Below are positions 14,552-23,639 of a stretch of 44,816 nucleotides of DNA, piece after piece. The stretch's first letter is position 1. Each line of letters opens with the position of its first letter. Location: assembly GCA_052144935.1 (NCBI GenBank), contig JBKQPR010000037.1:1-44816 (forward strand). The letters run 5' to 3'. Origin of the DNA: JOPF133 sp052144935 (GTDB taxonomy: Bacteria > Acidobacteriota > Terriglobia > Bryobacterales > Bryobacteraceae). The notes below the pieces were generated by a model. It worked only from the letters and a program-made list of their open reading frames with translations. It did no database searches and was not told the origin of the DNA. A program made the position numbers and the translations under genes.

Positions 14552-15505
14552 ATGCTGGAACGCGTGCTTTATCACGACCATTGCTTTGACGGGGCAGCGT
14601 CGGCGGCCTACTTCAGCCGCTTTATCGCGGGTGCGATTCACCCCGATGCGGAATTTCGCTACACGGGTATGGCCCATAAGGCTGCCCAGACGTTCGACCC
14701 GGCGCTGTTCGACGGCGACGAGAACGCCATTGTAGACTTCAAGTATTCGAGCGACCCGCGGCTGACGTGGTGGTTCGACCACCACCAGAGCGCCTTCCTC
14801 AACGCCGAGGATGCCGAACATTTCCGCCGGGACACCAGCGGGCGGAAACTGTACGACCCCAGTTATAAATCTTGCGCATCGTTCATCAGCGTGGTGGCCC
14901 GCGAGCGGTTTGGTTTCTCGGCGCTGGATTTGGCGGACCTGGTGAACTGGTCGATCGTGATTGACGGCGCACAGTATCCCGACGCCAAGACGGCGGTGGA
15001 ATTGGGCGCGCCGGCCATGAAGCTGACGCTCGTGATCGAGGCCGCCAAAGGCTCCGGCATCGTGCAGCGAATTATCCGGTGGATGATGCACCGCAATTTG
15101 AGCGAGATCATCGCCGAACCGGAGATTCAGGCGCTCTACGAACCGCTTTACCGCCGCCACTTGGAATCGATCGACGTCATCCGCAATCAGTCGCGGCAGG
15201 ATAACGGCGTGGTGTTTTTCGATCTGGCGGGCTACGACGTGGAAGGATATAACAAGTTCATCCCGTATTACCTGTTTCCGGCCTCCATTTATACGGTTTC
15301 GGTAAGCCCGTCGGCCTTCCGGACAAAGATCTCAGTGGGATCGAATCCGTGGTCGGAAAAGGCGCCCAAGCACAACCTGGCGTCCATCTGCGAGCGCTAT
15401 GGCGGCGGCGGCCACGCGCGCGTGGGCGCCATCAGCTTCGAGCCGGGCGAACTGCAGAAGGCCCGGCAGGTGGCCAGCGAAATCGTGGAGGAACTGAAAA
15501 GCTGA
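14552..15505 (+). CDS. DHH-family phosphoesterase
   Basis: A 317-residue soluble protein of the DHH/DHHA1 superfamily (oligoribonuclease and pAp-phosphatase relatives). Motif 1 is HDHCFDG at residues 8-14, the metal-binding DHH is at 76-78 (WWFDHHQS), and the C-terminal DHHA1 substrate loop GGGGH is at 284-288. The likely reaction is Mn-dependent hydrolysis of short RNA/DNA oligomers or other phosphate esters. The substrate is not fixed by sequence, and motif 1 departs from the usual HxDxDG. The ATG at 14552 was chosen because it places motif 1 near the N-terminus as in relatives; the open frame extends upstream without any domain. It is convergent with the chemoreceptor gene. Confidence 0.83.
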   Translation: MLERVLYHDHCFDGAASAAYFSRFIAGAIHPDAEFRYTGMAHKAAQTFDPALFDGDENAIVDFKYSSDPRLTWWFDHHQSAFLNAEDAEHFRRDTSGRKLYDPSYKSCASFISVVARERFGFSALDLADLVNWSIVIDGAQYPDAKTAVELGAPAMKLTLVIEAAKGSGIVQRIIRWMMHRNLSEIIAEPEIQALYEPLYRRHLESIDVIRNQSRQDNGVVFFDLAGYDVEGYNKFIPYYLFPASIYTVSVSPSAFRTKISVGSNPWSEKAPKHNLASICERYGGGGHARVGAISFEPGELQKARQVASEIVEELKS

Positions 15506-15595
15506 CGTTCATGGCTTACCGGAATGGCGGCGCTGGACCGCTCCCTATGGTGGTGGCTCTGAAGCGCATCAAGCGGCTCTGAGGTCGGAGCGCGG

Positions 15596-17179
15596 TCAGA
15601 ATTCCTTGAACTCCTCGAGCGGGAACTCCTCCCGTGGCGGTCCGTTGGCGATAGCCTGAGCCGTCGGGGAGATGGTTTTGCGCAAAGCCGGCGCCGGTTC
15701 GCTTCGCCGGCGCACGGGCGCCTGGATCGCTCTTCCGCCCGTGTTTCCGGAAGCAGCCTCGGCGCCGCCCACCATGGCCGCCAACCGCTCCGCGACGTCC
15801 TTCAGAGTGGCCGACTGCGCGTTCAACTCCTCGGCGGCCGAGGCGCTTTCCTCGGCGCTGGCCGCGTTTTGTTGCGTGACCTGTTCCATCTGGGTAATCG
15901 CCTTGGCGACCTGCTCGATGCCCTTGGCCTGCTCCTGGCTGCCCACGCTTACCTCGTCTACCAGCGTCTTCACCTGGGCCGACTCCTGGGTGATGGCCTT
16001 GATCGCTACCGCCACCTGATCCACTTTGGTTTTGCCGTCGTTGGATTTGGCAACCGATTCCTCGATCAGCGCGGCGGTATCTCTAGCCGCCTGGGCGCAG
16101 CGCTGCGCCAGATTGCGAACCTCGTCGGCGACCACCGCGAAACCCATCCCCGCCTCGCCTGCGCGGGCCGCTTCCACCGCCGCGTTGAGCGCCAGGATGT
16201 TGGTTTGAAAGGCGATTTCGTCGATCACCCGGATGATTTTCGAGATCTTCTCGCTGTGGCTGGAGATTTCACCCATGGCCACCACCATCTGGTCCAGCGA
16301 TTGGTTCGTCTGAACGAATTTCTGTTCGGACTGCGTGACCCGGTCGGCCGCTCCGCGGGAATTCTCGCCGTTCTTGTGCGCCATCGAATTGATCTCTTCG
16401 CTGGATGACGAGATTTCCTGGAGCGAAGCCGCCTGCTCGGAGGACCCCTGCGCCAGCGACTGGCTGGAGGCAGTCACCTGGGATGCCGCGCTGGCCACCT
16501 GCTCCGCCCCACTCAACAACTCCCGCGCCGATTGGCGAAGATCGCCGGTGGTCTGGCGGACCAATACTACCACCACTCCGCCCACAACTAGCGCCAACCC
16601 GAGCAAGATGAAAGAGATCCAGCGGCTCGCCCCGAAGACGCCGGAGACCGACTCCTGGTCCGCCCGCAGGGTCTCGTTTTGGATGGCCGCGAGCCGCTGG
16701 GCGGCCGTGGCGATCTTGTCGTGGATCGTGGCGACCTGCTGGCGAAGGCGAACCACCTCAGCCATGTTCCCCGCCCCGGCCTGACGCACAATCTCGTCGT
16801 AGCTCGGCCGCCACTCGGCTTCCAGGCCGGCGATGTCCGCCACCAACTTCCTGCCCTCCTCGTTCGTGAGCAGAGGCTGGATCTCGGCCAGCGAATTTTG
16901 GACCGCGCCGGCGCTCCGTTGAAATGCGGCCCTATGTTGTTCGCCATCCGCCCGATCCTTGTCAAACACAGCCAGGACAAATCCCCGTTGGGCCGACATC
17001 ATGTCCGAAGTACCCGCGACGATGGCGTCGGCCAAGGCCAACTTGCGCACGGTCTTGTCGACGGCGTTGTCGAACAGGTTCCTGAACGTGCCGATGGAGC
17101 TCAGGCCCAAATAGCCCTGTACGGCCGACATGGCAAACATGGCCCCAACCGCTGTCAACAACTTCTTTCCAATGGTCAT
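15596..17179 (-). CDS. Methyl-accepting chemotaxis protein
   Basis: A 527-residue inner-membrane chemoreceptor. Transmembrane helix 1 is at about residues 6-26, a four-helix-bundle-like sensor spans 30-185, and helix 2 spans 187-208. A long signalling coiled coil follows, with the conserved hairpin tip at 319-360 (EIAFQTNILALNAAVEAARA). There is no clear HAMP domain: the signalling helices begin right after helix 2. The C-terminus is Arg/Ala/Pro-rich and ends in EEFPLEEFKEF rather than the NWETF-type pentapeptide bound by CheR/CheB in enteric receptors. No che genes are nearby. AGGGAAAATCGAGAGAACC before the ATG contains possible ribosome-binding sites. Confidence 0.93.
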   Translation of the reverse strand: MTIGKKLLTAVGAMFAMSAVQGYLGLSSIGTFRNLFDNAVDKTVRKLALADAIVAGTSDMMSAQRGFVLAVFDKDRADGEQHRAAFQRSAGAVQNSLAEIQPLLTNEEGRKLVADIAGLEAEWRPSYDEIVRQAGAGNMAEVVRLRQQVATIHDKIATAAQRLAAIQNETLRADQESVSGVFGASRWISFILLGLALVVGGVVVVLVRQTTGDLRQSARELLSGAEQVASAASQVTASSQSLAQGSSEQAASLQEISSSSEEINSMAHKNGENSRGAADRVTQSEQKFVQTNQSLDQMVVAMGEISSHSEKISKIIRVIDEIAFQTNILALNAAVEAARAGEAGMGFAVVADEVRNLAQRCAQAARDTAALIEESVAKSNDGKTKVDQVAVAIKAITQESAQVKTLVDEVSVGSQEQAKGIEQVAKAITQMEQVTQQNAASAEESASAAEELNAQSATLKDVAERLAAMVGGAEAASGNTGGRAIQAPVRRRSEPAPALRKTISPTAQAIANGPPREEFPLEEFKEF

Positions 17180-17292
17180 GGTTCTCTCGATTTTCCCTGC
17201 TTCAGCGTCCTTCCAATTGATCTATCGGCACCAAGCGCCATTTTCTTTAGCCTCATTCCGCCGCGGCGCTCTGTCATACTGAAAAACAGCCG

Positions 17293-18528
17293 ATGAACGC
17301 ACCGGAATCGTTCCCCTCACAGGCGGCGCGCTGGCTGACGTTCGCGTCGGCCGTCTCGATCCTGTTCTCGATCGCGGCCTCCCAAATTCTGCTGGCGCTG
17401 GCGCTCGCCGCCCTCATGCTATCCGGCGACAAACTGCGGCTGCCCCCCATCAAGCTGCCGCTGGCGCTGTTCCTGCTCGGCACCGTGCTGGCGCTGGCCT
17501 TTTCCGGCCACGTCCGCGAGGGCCTGCCGCAGATTCGCAAGTTTTATGTCTTTTGCGAGCTGTTCGTGGTCTATTCCGCGCTGCGCGATCTGCGGCTGAT
17601 TCGCTGGCTGTTTCTGGTTTGGGCGGGTTTCGCCAGCATTACGGCGATCCGCAGCTTTGTCCAGTTCGGAGAGAAGGTGCAACAGGCTCACCAGTTACAC
17701 GTCTCCTTTTACAATTACTACATCGGCGAGCGCATCACCGGCTTCATGAGCCATTGGAACACCTTCTCGGCTCAGGAAATGTTCGCCCTGATCATGCTCG
17801 GCGCGTTCCTGATGTTCGGACCGGTGTCGCGCAAGGTGTGGATCTGGGTAGTTTGCGCGGGCCTGATGACTATGGCAGTCCTGCTGGCCGAAACCCGCAT
17901 GGTGTGGATCGCCACCGCGGTGGCGGGGATTTATCTGGTGTGGTTCCGGAAGCGCTGGCTGGTGCCGGCGCTGCCGGTCGCGGCGGCGCTGCTCATCCTG
18001 GTTTCGCCGGCTTCGCTCCGCGAACGCTTCACGTCCATGGTGCATCCCACCGGGGCCGATTCCAACCAGTTCCGCATCGTGACGTGGCGCACCGGCCTGC
18101 GCATGATCGAAGCGCACCCGTGGCTGGGACTGGGACCGGAGGGTCCCCACTATCAGTTCGACCAGTATCTGCCTCCGGACGTGACCGTGAAGCCGAGCGG
18201 ATGGTACGGCCACCTGCATAACATCTACTTACAATACGCCGCCGAACGCGGCATCCCAGTGATGCTCATCCTGATGTGGATGTTCGGCCGGATCTTATAC
18301 GACTTCTGGCGAGGGTTGCGCGGTTTGCCGCCAGGGCGCGGTTACCGCCGGTTTCTGCTGCACGGCGGCATCGCGGTTCTGCTCGCTACACTTACCGAAG
18401 GCTTCGCCGAGTATAACCTGGGAGACAGTGAAGTACTTACTATGTTTCTGGTGGTGGTAGGGTGTGGGTATGTGGCGATTGACTTGGGGGAGAAAGAAGT
18501 GCCGGCGCCACTGCCCAGATCAGCGTGA
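17293..18528 (+). CDS. O-antigen ligase/polymerase-like membrane protein (Wzy_C type)
   Basis: A 411-residue protein with about 10-12 predicted membrane helices. The large periplasmic loop holds WRTGLRMIEAHPWLGLGPEG, and YGHLHNIYLQYAAERGIPV follows it; this RxG...HPxxGxGxG...HxHNxxL pattern is typical of the Wzy_C/O-antigen ligase family (WaaL, Wzy and relatives). Such proteins attach or polymerise undecaprenyl-linked glycans on the periplasmic side. No glycosyltransferases or flippase are adjacent, so its glycan is unknown. It is divergent from the chemoreceptor across 113 bases. Its 3' end overlaps the convergent CPBP gene by 89 bases. Confidence 0.85.
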   Translation: MNAPESFPSQAARWLTFASAVSILFSIAASQILLALALAALMLSGDKLRLPPIKLPLALFLLGTVLALAFSGHVREGLPQIRKFYVFCELFVVYSALRDLRLIRWLFLVWAGFASITAIRSFVQFGEKVQQAHQLHVSFYNYYIGERITGFMSHWNTFSAQEMFALIMLGAFLMFGPVSRKVWIWVVCAGLMTMAVLLAETRMVWIATAVAGIYLVWFRKRWLVPALPVAAALLILVSPASLRERFTSMVHPTGADSNQFRIVTWRTGLRMIEAHPWLGLGPEGPHYQFDQYLPPDVTVKPSGWYGHLHNIYLQYAAERGIPVMLILMWMFGRILYDFWRGLRGLPPGRGYRRFLLHGGIAVLLATLTEGFAEYNLGDSEVLTMFLVVVGCGYVAIDLGEKEVPAPLPRSA

Positions 18529-21500
18529 CGGCCAGCACCGTGGCAAGGATGCAGCCCTGGATTTGGAACGAGGGCATGGGGTTGTCGAAGAACTGCGCCA
18601 TCGATCCCCATAGCGCGCTGGTCCACAGCATCAGCGCGTAGGCCAGGTAATTGTCGCGCGCGAACCAGAGACAGCCGCCCACCAGCAGGGCGATCCCGAG
18701 CGCGGCCGGGGCGTACTCCAAGGCAAATTCACCAGGCGTGCGGACATCCCCCGACACCAGGCTCATGGCGACCAGGAGGCCCAGCAGAACCACCATCCAG
18801 GTCTTCGCGAGCTGCCGGGCGAGCAGCACGACCGCACCGCCGAGCGCGGCAATCTGCGGCAGCCTTTCCACAGCCTGCGCCAAAGCCGCCACGGCGGGGG
18901 AGGCGCTGCCGATCAGGCCGGGCGTGGCGACGCCCAACGCCGCCAGCGTGTGGAAGCGGGCGCGGAGCAGCGCCTCCAGAGCCTGCCACAGCAAAGCGAT
19001 CCCGCTCAAAGCGGCCAGCGCAGCCAGCGCATCCAGTCCGAGCGCACGGCGGCGCTCCTTGGAAAACACCTGCAAACTGGCCGGGAAACAGGAGGCCAGC
19101 AGCGCCACCGCCGCGGCCATCATCAGAAATCCAAAGATCACCGACGTGCCCACGCCGATCCATTCCACGGCCTGGAAGGTGGCGAGCGGTATCTCGGTCC
19201 GGTAATCCTTGAGCATCAGGCGGAGCGACAACACGCCGGCAATGGCCATCGCGGCGGTTGCCAGGCCGGCGATCCGCAGCACCGGCCGCCAAGGCACCTG
19301 GCCGCGGCGCACGTTGCGCAGCACCATCCACAGGCCCCACACCAGAATGCCCGCCCCCAGGATGATTTTGACGGCCGTCAGAGCGTAGGTGCCGAGCGTA
19401 TCGCTTTCCCGGAAGCGCAGGTACGCCTCGGGAATGTCCCAATGCGAGCGCAGCCCGGTAACCTGGTCGCCATCCACCGACATGGCAATGCGGAAATGGG
19501 CCTCGCCGACGTTGCGCGGGTCGCCCGGCGGGGCCTCCCATTCAAGGCTGTGGTCCGTGCGGGCCTTCTGCTTTTCGGAGCTGTTCACCTTGAGGGTCAT
19601 GCCGGTGAGGTTCCAGCCCTGGCGGGCGGCGAAATCGGCGGCAAGCTGGCGGGCGGCCTCGCCGGAGAGACTGGCGCCGGGGCGATCCTCCGGAAGCGTG
19701 TGCGAGAAGCCCAGCGGTTGGCCGGTTTCGGGTTCGATGGCGACCAGAATCTCCTCCTTGTCGAGAGGCTTGAAATAGCGCGTAGCCCAGATATGCAGCG
19801 GCCGATTCTTCTCGAAGAGCTGCGATGCGGCCGCCAGAGGACGCCGCTCCACGAAATACTTGGCCGCCAGGCGGTCCTCCTGATCCCAGCGATCCTCGGC
19901 GAAGGTGACGTGCAGGAAGCCGCGCGGATCGATCCCCAGCGAGCGCGCGTAAGCATCGGCAGCCGCCAGAGCCTGGGCTTCCGCGATGCGGTAGTGGGGC
20001 TTGTCGCCGAAGCGCTCCTTGGGAATCAGCAACGCAAGCAACCCAAGCGCCAGCAGAGCTGCGCCGGCCAGCCTCATGCGGGTGCTCAGCGGGCGGCCAT
20101 CGGAGGCGGCGGGCTCGGGCGCGGCTTCCGGCGGGACTTCCACGGGCGGCTTCTCGTCGGCGTTCGCGAGGCCGGTTTCCGGCTCGAATCCGCCGCGGCG
20201 CCAGTAGGCCACCAGGGCCACCACCACTGGCAGGACGATGATGCCCGCGCTGGCGGCTCCCGAAAGGCGGAAGTACAGGGAGTGCGAGCGCAGCAGCAGC
20301 ATGGCGCTGTACATGGCGTCCACCGAATAGTGCCACACCAGGGTGGGCAGGATGCCCCATCGCAGCATTATGAAGCCGAGCGCCACGCCGCCGATGCCCA
20401 CCTCGACGCCGCGAATATAAAAGGGCTGCTGCGGATAGCCGGCGTGGCCGAATCCCCAGATGAACCCGGCCAGGATGACGGCGGGCACTGTGTAGCGAAG
20501 CACTTTCCGCAGAAAGGGAATCGCGAACATGCGGAACAGAAACTCCTCGGAGACGGCCGGAAAGTAACCTCCGAACAACACGAAGAGCCAGGGAAACCGC
20601 GTGTTGAGCAGGTCGCTGTAGGGCACGTCGGCCGGCGACCATGCGCCGAAGCGCTGCGCCACGATGTAAAAGACGGTCTGATAGGCGATGAAGATGGCGG
20701 TCAGCGCGATGCCCAGCGAGGCGCCCAGGAAAAATCGCCTGGTGCGCAGGCCGCGCAGGCGGAAAAGGTTGCCGAGCGAGATCTTATCGGGCAGGGCTTC
20801 GCGATAGAGCGTTTCGGCGCCCGCCGCCAGCACGAACAGCAGGCCGCCGAAGCCCAGCCCCGCGAGCAATCCCTGCAGCACCTGGCTGAAGACGAAGCTG
20901 GAGTACGAATCCGTGGTGGGGTAATCGAACTCGCTGAGCGGGAACTGGTTGAGATGCGCCAGGAACGCCAGCACCATGCCCACGATGCCGATCCAGGCGG
21001 CCCTGCGCCAGCGCACATCCTGGCGGCGCAGGCGCAGCACGATGGTGACCACCAGACCGGCCACCAGAAGCGCCATGAAGGCCAGGTCGACCGTCTGGGC
21101 GGCTTCGTTCTTCGAGCGCAGCCGCCGGTAATCGCGGGTCCATTGCTCGGGAATTTTGAGATACTCGCGATACTGGGCGACCTGGTTGCCGTCGATCTCC
21201 ACTTCCGCGCGGTAGGTGGCGTCGTGCAAGTTGAAATCGCGCTCCTTCCAGGTATAGAAGCGGTCCACGCGGTGGGGCCGCACCTGCTCGGAGACTTCGA
21301 CGAATTCCAGCGACTCGGGCGGGCGGGCCATGCGGGTGCGCAGGCAGTCTTCGGCCAGGGCGCGGGCGGCGGGTTCGGCGAGCGCGGGCAGAGCCAGGTC
21401 CTCGGCGATATCGTGGTTGAAGCCCACCAGCTCGCCGCGCGGGGTGATATCGACGCGGAACTCCTCCTTCTGCTGCGGGCGGAACCAGCGGAAGGACCAG

Positions 21501-21832
21501 CGCCACAGGCGCACGCGCGTGCCCATGATGCGGTTGGCCTGCTCCAGGCCGGCTTCGCGCTCCAGGAAGGTCTTGGCGTCGTCGTCGAAAGTGAAGCTGG
21601 AGGCTTCCCGGTAGCCTTGGGCATGGAGCGCGAGCGACGGGACATCGAAGCCCAGCGACGGGAGCAGCTTGCGGGCCTGGACGGCGGCATCCTCGCGGCT
21701 GACGCGGAAATCGATGGAGGCTTCCGGAAAAGCGCGGTAAAAATTGCCCGCGGAATACCACACGCTGATCACCAGCAGCGCCAGGCAGACGGCCAGGAAG
21801 CGGTAGTCGGAAGGCCGCAATCGGTCTTTCAT
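18440..21832 (-). CDS. Large membrane protein with CPBP protease core and duplicated extracytoplasmic domain
   Basis: An 1130-residue protein. Helix 1 is at 12-27. A soluble module spans about 40-240, then helices from 248 lead into a CPBP (Abi/Rce1-type) intramembrane protease core with its three motifs: EEFLFR (429-434), FGHAGY (461-466) and HYSVDA (501-506). After a helix near 585-603 a second soluble module (about 612-812) resembles the first: RWFRPQQKEEFRVDI against RYFKPLDKEEILVAI, and GFNHDIAED against GFSHTLPED. At least eight further helices follow. The modules look PepSY-like. The ATG overlaps the ubiE stop (ATGA, 21829-21832), and the gene's open frame continues through ubiE without meaning. 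The substrate is unknown. Confidence 0.85.
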   Translation of the reverse strand: MKDRLRPSDYRFLAVCLALLVISVWYSAGNFYRAFPEASIDFRVSREDAAVQARKLLPSLGFDVPSLALHAQGYREASSFTFDDDAKTFLEREAGLEQANRIMGTRVRLWRWSFRWFRPQQKEEFRVDITPRGELVGFNHDIAEDLALPALAEPAARALAEDCLRTRMARPPESLEFVEVSEQVRPHRVDRFYTWKERDFNLHDATYRAEVEIDGNQVAQYREYLKIPEQWTRDYRRLRSKNEAAQTVDLAFMALLVAGLVVTIVLRLRRQDVRWRRAAWIGIVGMVLAFLAHLNQFPLSEFDYPTTDSYSSFVFSQVLQGLLAGLGFGGLLFVLAAGAETLYREALPDKISLGNLFRLRGLRTRRFFLGASLGIALTAIFIAYQTVFYIVAQRFGAWSPADVPYSDLLNTRFPWLFVLFGGYFPAVSEEFLFRMFAIPFLRKVLRYTVPAVILAGFIWGFGHAGYPQQPFYIRGVEVGIGGVALGFIMLRWGILPTLVWHYSVDAMYSAMLLLRSHSLYFRLSGAASAGIIVLPVVVALVAYWRRGGFEPETGLANADEKPPVEVPPEAAPEPAASDGRPLSTRMRLAGAALLALGLLALLIPKERFGDKPHYRIAEAQALAAADAYARSLGIDPRGFLHVTFAEDRWDQEDRLAAKYFVERRPLAAASQLFEKNRPLHIWATRYFKPLDKEEILVAIEPETGQPLGFSHTLPEDRPGASLSGEAARQLAADFAARQGWNLTGMTLKVNSSEKQKARTDHSLEWEAPPGDPRNVGEAHFRIAMSVDGDQVTGLRSHWDIPEAYLRFRESDTLGTYALTAVKIILGAGILVWGLWMVLRNVRRGQVPWRPVLRIAGLATAAMAIAGVLSLRLMLKDYRTEIPLATFQAVEWIGVGTSVIFGFLMMAAAVALLASCFPASLQVFSKERRRALGLDALAALAALSGIALLWQALEALLRARFHTLAALGVATPGLIGSASPAVAALAQAVERLPQIAALGGAVVLLARQLAKTWMVVLLGLLVAMSLVSGDVRTPGEFALEYAPAALGIALLVGGCLWFARDNYLAYALMLWTSALWGSMAQFFDNPMPSFQIQGCILATVLAVTLIWAVAPALLSPPSQSPHTHTLPPPET

Positions 21833-22566
21833 AGAGTCTCCCGCTTGGCGGCCCAGTGGAGACCGATGCCGCCCAGCAGGTAGCGGCGCACATCCACCGC
21901 GCCGTAACCGGAGCGGCGCAGGAGGGAAGAAAACTCGTCGATGGAGACGAAGCTGCGCAGCGAATCGGGGATGTAGGTGTAGATGCGGGGCCGGCCGTGC
22001 AGCAGGAAGCCCCAAATGGCGCCCTGGGCGTAGAGACAGGCCAGATAGAGGCGGCGCAGCAGCGGATTGGCGGGGAGGAAGAAATCCAGGCTGACCAGGA
22101 TCCCGCCGGGACGCGTGACGCGCTCGATTTCGGCGACCGCGAGGCGGAGGTCGGGGAAATTGCGCAGGCCATAGCCGACGAAGACGCAATCGAAGGTGTG
22201 CCTGGGGAAAGGCAACCGGCCGGCATCCGCGCAGACGGCTTGATCGAGGCCCCGCCCGCGGGCGAGCTGCAACATGCGCTCGGTGAGATCGACCGCGATG
22301 GTGCGGGCGCCCGGGTAGTGGCGCGCGGCTAGAAGCGAGAAATCGCCGGTGCCGGAGGCGAGATCGAGCACCATGGGATTCCGCGGCAGGCGAGTGCGGT
22401 TGACGCCGACCTGTTTCCAGCGCAGGTCCATCCCGTAAGAGAAGGCGCGGGTAAAAAAGTCATAGCGCGGCGCAACGGTGGAGAACATGGCCCGCATGAG
22501 GCTGAGGTTTTGGCGTTCGGGTGGAGGGGGCACTGCGGGGATTGTAGCAAAAGGAAGGGGGCGCAT
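21829..22566 (-). CDS. UbiE/MenG-type quinone methyltransferase
   Basis: A 245-residue class I SAM methyltransferase of the demethylmenaquinone/ubiquinone C-methyltransferase family. MFSTVAPRYDFFTRAFSYGM near the N-terminus is the family signature, the SAM loop is VLDLASGTGDFSLLA, and VGYGLRNFPDLRLAVAEIER is the usual post-motif region. It probably makes the last carbon methylation of menaquinone, which would feed the complex I encoded here. The start is uncertain: ATG at 22566 adds a 27-residue Pro-rich lead, and ATG at 22498 would begin right at the signature; neither has a strong Shine-Dalgarno. It is translationally coupled to the CPBP-protein gene. Confidence 0.87.
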   Translation of the reverse strand: MRPLPFATIPAVPPPPERQNLSLMRAMFSTVAPRYDFFTRAFSYGMDLRWKQVGVNRTRLPRNPMVLDLASGTGDFSLLAARHYPGARTIAVDLTERMLQLARGRGLDQAVCADAGRLPFPRHTFDCVFVGYGLRNFPDLRLAVAEIERVTRPGGILVSLDFFLPANPLLRRLYLACLYAQGAIWGFLLHGRPRIYTYIPDSLRSFVSIDEFSSLLRRSGYGAVDVRRYLLGGIGLHWAAKRETL

Positions 22567-22814
22567 CGCGCGATATGACGGGTGGAAGTGTTTCCGGGGA
22601 GGCGGCGGCGACGGCGGGACCGGGCCAGACCCGGCTCGACGCATTATTGCAGAGTGTCTCGATTGGTGGCCCCTAACGCTGTAAGTCACTCGATTTCCTT
22701 GGGTTGCGGCGATAAGCCAGAGTTTTTCGACGCATCGGAGTGGCTCTTTTTGCACGATGCGTCGAAGAAGCCCGGGGATTGGGGGAAAACGGCTCGGGGC
22801 CAGAGTTGGGCACA

Positions 22815-22832
22815 GGCCCAGAGGGTACCCCG
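22815..22832. repeat. Repeat core copy (GGCCCAGAGGGTACCCCG)
   Basis: Identical to 18 of the 19 consensus bases; the first G is replaced by A. Same orientation as the copies at 13423, 13686 and 22965. Confidence 0.7.
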
Positions 22833-22964
22833 TGAGGAGATCGGGGAGTGGAGGCGGGTGTTCCGGCGGGCGGGGTCATCGCCAGGGCGAGGGGGCACTG
22901 GGCGGCTTTCAGATGGACGGCGGCGGGCATGGAAAGGCCGGTCGTGGCGGCATGGATGGGTGCC

Positions 22965-22983
22965 GGGCCCAGAGGGTACCCCG
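22965..22983. repeat. Repeat core copy (GGGCCCAGAGGGTACCCCG)
   Basis: I use this copy as the consensus. It lies 150 bases from the copy at 22815 and in the same orientation. Confidence 0.7.
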
Positions 22984-23285
22984 CTGCGGCGAGTCTTTGG
23001 CCTGGTCCCGCCAGAACAGGCTTTGGATCGGCGGCCGCGGCCGGGCGCCGGGCGGAACTGCGGCGTCGAGGCGATCCAGTTGTGGACGGATTTCTGCGGG
23101 TGGTCCGAAGTATCCCCGTTGCTTGCGGGAGGAGCGCTGGGTCCTGCAAGTCCTCCCGCCGCTCCTCAGACCGTCCGCCTTCAGGTGTTTACCTGGGTGG
23201 TACCGGTTATGGTAGAGGAAGGGTACGCAATGCACCTAGGCCGAATAGGAGGCAATTGACAAAATAGTTCTAGGAGTTCCAGAAC

Positions 23286-23639
23286 ATGACTTTGGAATGC
23301 GTCATCCGACGGACCGATTCCTGGATTCTAACCTGCGCTCAGAACTCGCGGCCGATCCCCAGCCTGAGACTTAGAGTCCAGCCATGGCTGATGTTGTCGA
23401 TCGCCTGCGTTTGTTTGACACAGGCGCTGCGCCTTCTGTTTACTTCCGATTCCCTCGGCATCCCGTTGGGATTGGTACTCCTCCTGATCTTTCCGAGGTG
23501 CTGCTATCTCGGATGGCGCGATTATCGGGCGCTGAAAGAACATCGAGTTGCCCTCGCGCTTCGGTGGTACCTCAATCGGGTTGGCCGAATCGATCGACCG
23601 CAGCTTGCGCTGCACACTCGCACAACTCGGGATTGGTGA
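23286..23639 (+). CDS. Hypothetical small membrane protein
   Basis: A 117-residue frame with AGGAG (23272-23276) nine bases before its ATG. Two adjacent hydrophobic stretches, LMLSIACVCLTQALRLLFT and IPLGLVLLLIFPRCCYLGW, could be membrane helices joined by a short loop, followed by a basic tail. No family was recognised. The tail (DRPQLALHTRTTRDW) has no special feature. It lies next to repeat-rich DNA and may be a remnant or a real orphan gene; the good ribosome-binding site is the main support. Confidence 0.4.
   Translation: MTLECVIRRTDSWILTCAQNSRPIPSLRLRVQPWLMLSIACVCLTQALRLLFTSDSLGIPLGLVLLLIFPRCCYLGWRDYRALKEHRVALALRWYLNRVGRIDRPQLALHTRTTRDW

Larger units (their letters stand above)
22567..23271. 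other. Gene-poor region with repeat copies
   Basis: About 700 bases upstream of ubiE. Open frames on both strands are Pro/Arg/Gly-rich and lack domains. Two repeat-core copies lie here. The texture is like the 13.2-14.0 kb region, so it probably contains decayed genes. Confidence 0.45.

Noticed and set aside
21833..22189. N-terminal extension of the CPBP protein into ubiE
   Set aside because: The extra residues are Arg/Pro-rich and out of frame with ubiE; the ATG at 21832 overlaps the ubiE stop and gives a normal membrane N-terminus.
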